Source: Trebouxia sp. TZW2008
Taxonomy: Eukaryota; Chlorophyta; Trebouxiophyceae; Trebouxiales; Trebouxiaceae
Reading direction: 5' to 3'
Length of the DNA: 64,000 bases
Assembly (NCBI GenBank): GCA_002118135.1
Contig: BDIU01000308.1
Location: 48,548-112,547 of the forward strand
Part shown: positions 58,812-64,000 of the stretch, piece after piece
How positions within the stretch are numbered: position 1 is the stretch's first letter
Layout of the letters: each line of letters begins with the position of its first letter
Notes under the pieces: model-generated
The model's input: the letters and a program-made list of their open reading frames with translations, nothing else
What the model was told of the DNA's origin: nothing
Databases searched by the model: none
Translations under genes and position numbers: made by a program

Positions 58812-59260
58812 GCGGTCAGCTCTAATTGAACCCGTTCGGTGTTGATCAGGCAGCACCGGCAGCAAGCGAGTTCAGCGGCGTCGACAATGTTGAGATGATG
58901 ACAAGCCCTGCAAGGCTCAGCTGCATGCGCGTGCCGTTTCGGAATGCTCTGCAGGTCAACCATGATGTCGGTCAAGGCTCCAGGCCCATGCTGATCTGCA
59001 ATTGTACTCAGCGCAGGAAAACGCACTGGCGCAAGATTTTCCGCTGGACCTCTCAGCGCTCGCATCGTTGTGCAGAAGCTGACGCATCGCCCTTATTAGG
59101 TGAAAAGTCACAGATCCTGCTGTTTCAGCTGTCGGCATGCTGTCTGCTTTGCGCTCAGGCAGCAGGTCACTTGCCTCGTGCTCAACAGGTCAGGCAATAA
59201 CGATTACTTCTTGCCAGATGGTGCGTCACATCACCCAAGCTGAGCTTTCCTGTTGTTGCA
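58812..59260. promoter_or_regulatory. Divergent RTRAF / HslV promoter region
   Basis: 449 bp between the RTRAF start codon and the earliest HslV ATG. No individual motif was recognised. Confidence 0.4.
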
Positions 59261-60345
59261 GTGGACTGGGCTTCAGCTCTTGCAGCATGTTCGCACCAGA
59301 GCGCAGCAACCATGACTGCCCCGTATCTGCAACCCAGCAGCCTTGTAAGCCTCAGACATTTCACAACAGAGCAAAGAGGGACTACAGTCCTTTGTGTCCG
59401 CAAGCTAGACAAGGCAAGCACACTTCAGCGTATGCAGGCCTTCTGCTCATGTATGCATTTGATGACAATCACAGCAGAACTGTCTGTTGATCACAGGTAG
59501 TCATTATGGCAGACGGTCAAGTAACTCGTGGCAACGAGGTCGTCAAACCCAATGTCAAGAAAGTGAGAAAGCTCAATGACAATGTCATTGGGGGTTTTGC
59601 GGGTGGGCTGTTCATATTGTGAAGCTTGACACAGCATAACTCATGCAGCAATATGCATAGTCCTACATTTGACAACGCTCCCTGTGAATACCCTTCTGCC
59701 ATTGCAGGTGCCACAGCAGATGCGTTTACTTTGTTTGAAAGGCTGGAGATGCAGCTTGAACAACATCCTGGTAAGCCTCCTGCAATCTATTCATGGCAAC
59801 AGGTCGTTCATGAGTTTGCTCCAGCTCGCAAGGAGCTGACAGCCTTGCTTTTGCTGTGGCAGGGCAACTCACAAGAGCTGCAGTTGAGTTGGCAAAACTG
59901 TGGCGCACAGACAAGTATCTGAGAAAGCTGGATGTAAGCCAAGGTTTGGACATGCAGCAGGTCGTCTGAACTGGCCATGTTCAAGTGCTCTGTGCTTGCA
60001 GGCTGTCATGGTGGTAGCAGATGCCAAACAGAGTCTCACAATCACTGGCAATGGTGATGTTCTGGAGCCACATGATGGCATCATAGGTTTGTCTTTGTTG
60101 CTTTGACTGCTTTGCAATGTGCCCCTTGACTGCACCATGCAAACTGACCTGACTTTGCTGGTGCAGCCATAGGATCTGGAGGCTCCTATGCTTTGGCAGC
60201 TTCAAGGGCATTGATAGACATACCACATCTGACGGCTGCAGAGGTCGCAAAGAAGGCGATGACAATTGCAGCAGACACATGCATTTACACGAATCATGTC
60301 TTCACCACTGAGACTATTGACTCGCTTCAAGAACAGGATGATTGA
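59261..60345 (+). CDS. HSLV: HslV (ClpQ) ATP-dependent protease peptidase subunit, organellar
   Basis: Six exons: 59261-59413, 59497-59602, 59708-59770, 59863-59933, 60002-60086 and 60167-60345. The mature part starts at TTVLCVRK, with the catalytic N-terminal Thr preceded by a presequence of about 39 residues containing [14 protein letters not shown], as expected for mitochondrial or plastid targeting. Numbered from Thr1, Asp17 ([10 protein letters not shown]) and Lys33 (VKKVRKL) are present, so the peptidase should be active. [61 protein letters not shown] and [11 protein letters not shown] match the family. HslV forms a double hexamer driven by HslU (family knowledge); no HslU gene is in this window. 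Intron 1 uses a GC donor. The start could be the downstream Met at 59312. TGTAA at about 60389 is a likely poly(A) signal. Confidence 0.95.
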
Positions 60346-60613
60346 GCAGAGCAGTCAATCTTGTTCCTTTGTGCGCATTGCCCTATGTCAGCTGTAAGGT
60401 TTGTCTCATGCTCAGCACCATGTGGTGATACGTGCCGATGCTGCACTACAAACCCCTCGGAGGAACACAGCAGGATTCTGCTACGAGTGAGTAACTGAAC
60501 CCTGATTGTACTATCTCTGCTGCTCACTGTCTCTGCCGTTGCTAATTATTGAAGCTCATGAAAGTTGATAGTGCAGCCACAGGCTGATGTAGCTGCCTCT
60601 GCGTTGATCACAT

Positions 60614-61306
60614 TTATGTCTCTGCCTTCAGGTCTTGAATCACAATCAAGACAAACTCAGCATCTGCATCATGCATTGTACAACGTCAGAGGCAATTTGC
60701 CTGGAACATCAAGCTGTAGCGCATCACGCTTACGTGGTGCCACCATGATTTCCTGCTTCATTGACCGGATGCGCAGAAACTCCAGATCATTCTGCATGAA
60801 AAAGCGTTTCAATGCTCCTATGCAGCAATCTTATCAGCAATATGAACGGCAACAGTCACAGGAGCATGTTGCAGAAGCTGTTTCCTATGCAGCAAAATGC
60901 ATCATCACAAATGGGCTGGCACATAACGGCATCCAAAACCAGCAATGCTGACCCACCTGCGGGTCAAGGTCCCGCACCATGTTGCGGGCCAAGACAGCTA
61001 GCTGGGGTATCAGATGTGAGTGCAACTCTGCTACTTCCGGCTGCATGTTTGCAGCACGGTGTCAGTTGCTTGTGTTCAATACAGCGCAGTGCTCAAGATA
61101 GCTTTAGACACACCTCACAGGTCGTTTTGAGTATGACTCCATCCTTGTTGACAACAATGCAGCCGAGCACACCCTGCAGGCAGCTACGAAGAGCATCATT
61201 TTGTGCCAGCACGTTGTTTAAGCACTCCTGACAAGGTTCCCTCCTTAGCAAAGCATACCTGGTGTGAACTGATACGCTGCAAGGTAGACTCGACGTCGGA
61301 CTGCAT
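60614..61306 (-). CDS. DYNLRB: Dynein light chain, roadblock/LC7 type
   Basis: Five exons: 61306-61259, 61173-61114, 61040-60957, 60791-60734 and 60663-60614; 99 residues, typical of the family. It reads MQSDVESTLQRISSHQ, GVLGCIVVNKDGVILKTTCE, ELHSHLIPQLAVLARNMVRD, NDLEFLRIRSMKQEIMVAP and FVLIVIQDLKAET, matching roadblock along its full length. Roadblock dimers sit on dynein intermediate chains in cytoplasmic, IFT and flagellar dyneins (family knowledge). Without splicing the last intron (donor GTAAGC at 60733) the frame would end differently at 60669, but the spliced form fits the conserved IVIQ strand. Both this gene and ATG8 are on the minus strand, the only same-strand neighbours in the window. 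Confidence 0.9.
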
Positions 61307-62345
61307 TCACACAGCTGCTTGGTGATGACACTGTGATAGAGCTTGAAGGCTTTTGCAGCGTACCATGAAGCCGAGCGCTGTTGATCGTGTTGTGCGTCTC
61401 AAAGATGCATGCAGGAACTGCTTGACTGGGCAGAGCTGTCAGCCAGGCAACAGAACAGCTGCAGCGCTTGCGGAAGGTCAGAAGGACTTTCACAGAAAAC
61501 CAGCGATACGAACTTGCCTTCTGCGGTAATTTTCATGCGATTTCGCTGCTGCAAGGACTGTCCCAACTTCGATACAAAATTTCAATGATGGGCTTCTAAA
61601 TCAGCAGCAACAGGCTTGCGTGATTGCTGGCATTTTTTGTGCATGGGCAGCTGCAATTGCGGCAGGCAGGGACTGAGCATGTGACTCAGTGAACGCACAA
61701 TATCGAAGCACATATCACTGTGAATGCACTTTGCTGCAGATTTCAGTCGCCCACTCTAGATCTTTCTAATTAGTTCTTCTAAGTCCTGTGAGAGGACTCA
61801 CTGATGTTTGCAACAGTTGGCAACATAGTCATTGCCCACATCATGAGCTCAGACCCTGGAACTGGTTAAGCACCCGTGTGGCAACCTGCACAGCTCTTGC
61901 TGCTGACCCGCATATTAGACCAGGGTCAGCAAATGTGCAATTGTCAGAATGACAGCCTTGCGCGCCAGCGCTGACTGAAGCCAACATCAGATCTGAAGAC
62001 TGGGAGACAATTCTTCACATAACAACACTTCACGAAAACTGACCAAACTTGATTACAACTAGCAGCATGATCAACATTGATCTAGCATGCTGCAGAGGTA
62101 CAATTGATTATGCCAAAGGGACCAAAGTCTTACTGCCAAACGATAGCCCCAAACAGCAAATGCATTGACGTCTTTTCTGATGACAGTAACAAAGGTACAT
62201 GTGAGGGCAAAGCTACTCAAATTGGGCAACCCTGCAATACTGTACAGAAGATGCAGGGTTTGATCCTGCTATTGCTACAGCGCAAAGGTAGGGAGCTGGT
62301 ACAACAAGCACAAGCTCACGCCGGCGCATACATAACAAGCTGTCT
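61307..62345. other. Spacer between DYNLRB start and ATG8 end
   Basis: About 1.04 kb containing the ATG8 3' UTR and the DYNLRB promoter. No recognised ORF, RNA gene or clear repeat was found. Confidence 0.5.
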
Positions 62346-63044
<699 letters not shown>

Positions 63045-63345
63045 GGTCGGTGTTAAGCTGCCTAGAGATCTAAAGGGTCGAAACGGCCTGGCAGACTAAG
63101 TCAAGCCTCCCACAAGCAGGTCTACCACCACTGCTCTGCTGTACCTTGCTACTGCCTTTGAGGGCCAGAAAGGCTGTCAAATGACCAGAAAGGTGCGGTA
63201 GCAGTGCGTGCTCAACAACATGTTCCGAGATCGATCCTTAACAGGGTGTGACAGTGCAGCTTTAGAAGCCTTGAGCGGGCACCGCCAATCGACGCGCAGC
63301 GTGCATCAGTGTTGCTGGCAGAGCACACTGTGTTGTCGCTGAATT
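63045..63345. promoter_or_regulatory. Divergent ATG8 / small ORF spacer
   Basis: About 300 bp between the ATG8 start codon and the upstream in-frame ATG of the small ORF. No recognised motif. Confidence 0.35.
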
Positions 63346-63570
63346 TTGGCACAAACTGACTGCTCCAAAATGCGCCCGCTCGATGCCTTCCGCTATCCTG
63401 TAGAAATCGTTTACGCATGCGACATTACTGGAGTGGCTGTAGACCCCACGAAAGTGCTTCAGCAGGCTGGGGTTACCATTTTGCCCGAGGCCCCAAGCAA
63501 CGTTGCTGCCCCAGTTGTTGATGCTGCTGGGTCTACTTCAATGGCTGTTGATTCCAATGCTAACGCTTGA
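63346..63570 (+). CDS. Small protein of unknown function
   Basis: A single uninterrupted frame encodes 74 residues from 63346, or 66 from the ATG at 63370 (MRPLDAFRYPVEIVYACDIT). The first half is ordered-looking (FRYPVEIVYACDITGVAVDP, TKVLQQAGV) and the tail is Ala/Val/Ser-rich with a final Asn-Ala run. Codon choice and the divergent position 300 bp from ATG8 suggest a real gene. I do not recognise the family. It could also be the first exon of a longer gene, since no strong donor was identified but sequence ends 430 bp later. Confidence 0.5.
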   Translation: MAQTDCSKMRPLDAFRYPVEIVYACDITGVAVDPTKVLQQAGVTILPEAPSNVAAPVVDAAGSTSMAVDSNANA

Positions 63571-64000
63571 GGTTGCTTTCTTTTGTTTCCTTACAACACA
63601 AATTCTTTTGCTTATCGTGTTCTGTTTTTGTGGTCGCTCATGACTTACAATGATACAATCACACAATTAGTTGCTTGAATTAGAGTTTGCCACTTGTGGC
63701 ACATGCGATTAGACTTGTTTTCTAGCTGAATCAGTGCATGATGACCTCACAGGTCACCATTCAGTCATCAATGTGCCTAGTGCGCAATTGTCAGAATGCA
63801 TCCATCATTATCAGAAATGCAAAGCATCCGCTCCATTCAGCACTTCTGCATGCATTGTTGTACCTCAGTACATGCAGCGTTCGCTGCAACAGCACCTGCA
63901 TGACATGACTGTGCTGCATGAATATAAAGCGGGTGAGATTAACGATGATGCTTCAGAAACACAGAAAAGTGCATTGCCATGTACGTATCAGATCATGTAT
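63571..64000. other. Right-edge sequence
   Basis: 430 bp after the small ORF holds no supported gene. It is probably 3' UTR and intergenic DNA. Confidence 0.4.

Noticed and set aside
60669..60734. Read-through C-terminus of DYNLRB ending LTLYNA
   Set aside because: Splicing the GTAAGC donor at 60733 to the CAG at 60666-60664 gives the conserved FVLIVIQ strand; the read-through form does not match the family.

Overview
The window is nuclear DNA of a eukaryote, most likely a chlorophyte green alga. Nearly every gene is broken into short exons with standard GT/AG borders (plus a recurrent GC donor class). The gene set mixes general eukaryotic housekeeping genes (REV1, VAC14, CTR9, ESCO, ATG8) with plant-lineage types: a Rubisco-LSMT-like SET enzyme with a transit-like N-terminus, a plant PAO5-like polyamine oxidase, an NST1-like plant protein and an organellar HslV. 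Species cannot be named from sequence alone. All gene models were assembled by eye from splice borders, phase and family resemblance. No search was run.

Layout, left to right: Treslin/TICRR-like replication-initiation gene (-, runs off or fades towards the left edge); SigF-type NTF2-like protein (+); REV1 translesion polymerase (-, 11.3 kb); PAO5-like polyamine oxidase (+); Rubisco-LSMT-like SET methyltransferase (-); Tctex1 dynein light chain (+); ESCO/Eco1 cohesin acetyltransferase (-); VAC14 (+); NST1-like protein (-); CTR9 of the PAF1 complex (+, 12.3 kb); RTRAF (-); HslV protease (+); roadblock/LC7 dynein light chain (-); ATG8 (-); a small unknown ORF (+). The strand alternates at 13 of 14 neighbour steps, so almost all spacers are shared divergent promoters or shared convergent 3' ends.

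There is no operon-like pathway. Several genes share a DNA replication, repair and chromosome theme (Treslin-like, REV1, ESCO) and two encode dynein light chains, but the neighbourhood looks like ordinary nuclear gene order.

The most unusual property is structural. Four genes (REV1, PAO, VAC14, CTR9) carry many tandem, truncated copies of their own exons beside the intact exon. 5'-exon pieces with a splice acceptor lie upstream, and 3'-exon pieces with a splice donor lie downstream. Some pieces keep usable splice sites and phase. In addition, seven introns in five genes must use GC donors for the protein to align with its family. Other points: an ATG8 that ends exactly at the conjugated glycine, a roughly 330-residue insert splitting the ESCO acetyltransferase domain, three ubiquitin-binding motifs in REV1, and matching inverted sequence blocks upstream of two divergent genes.
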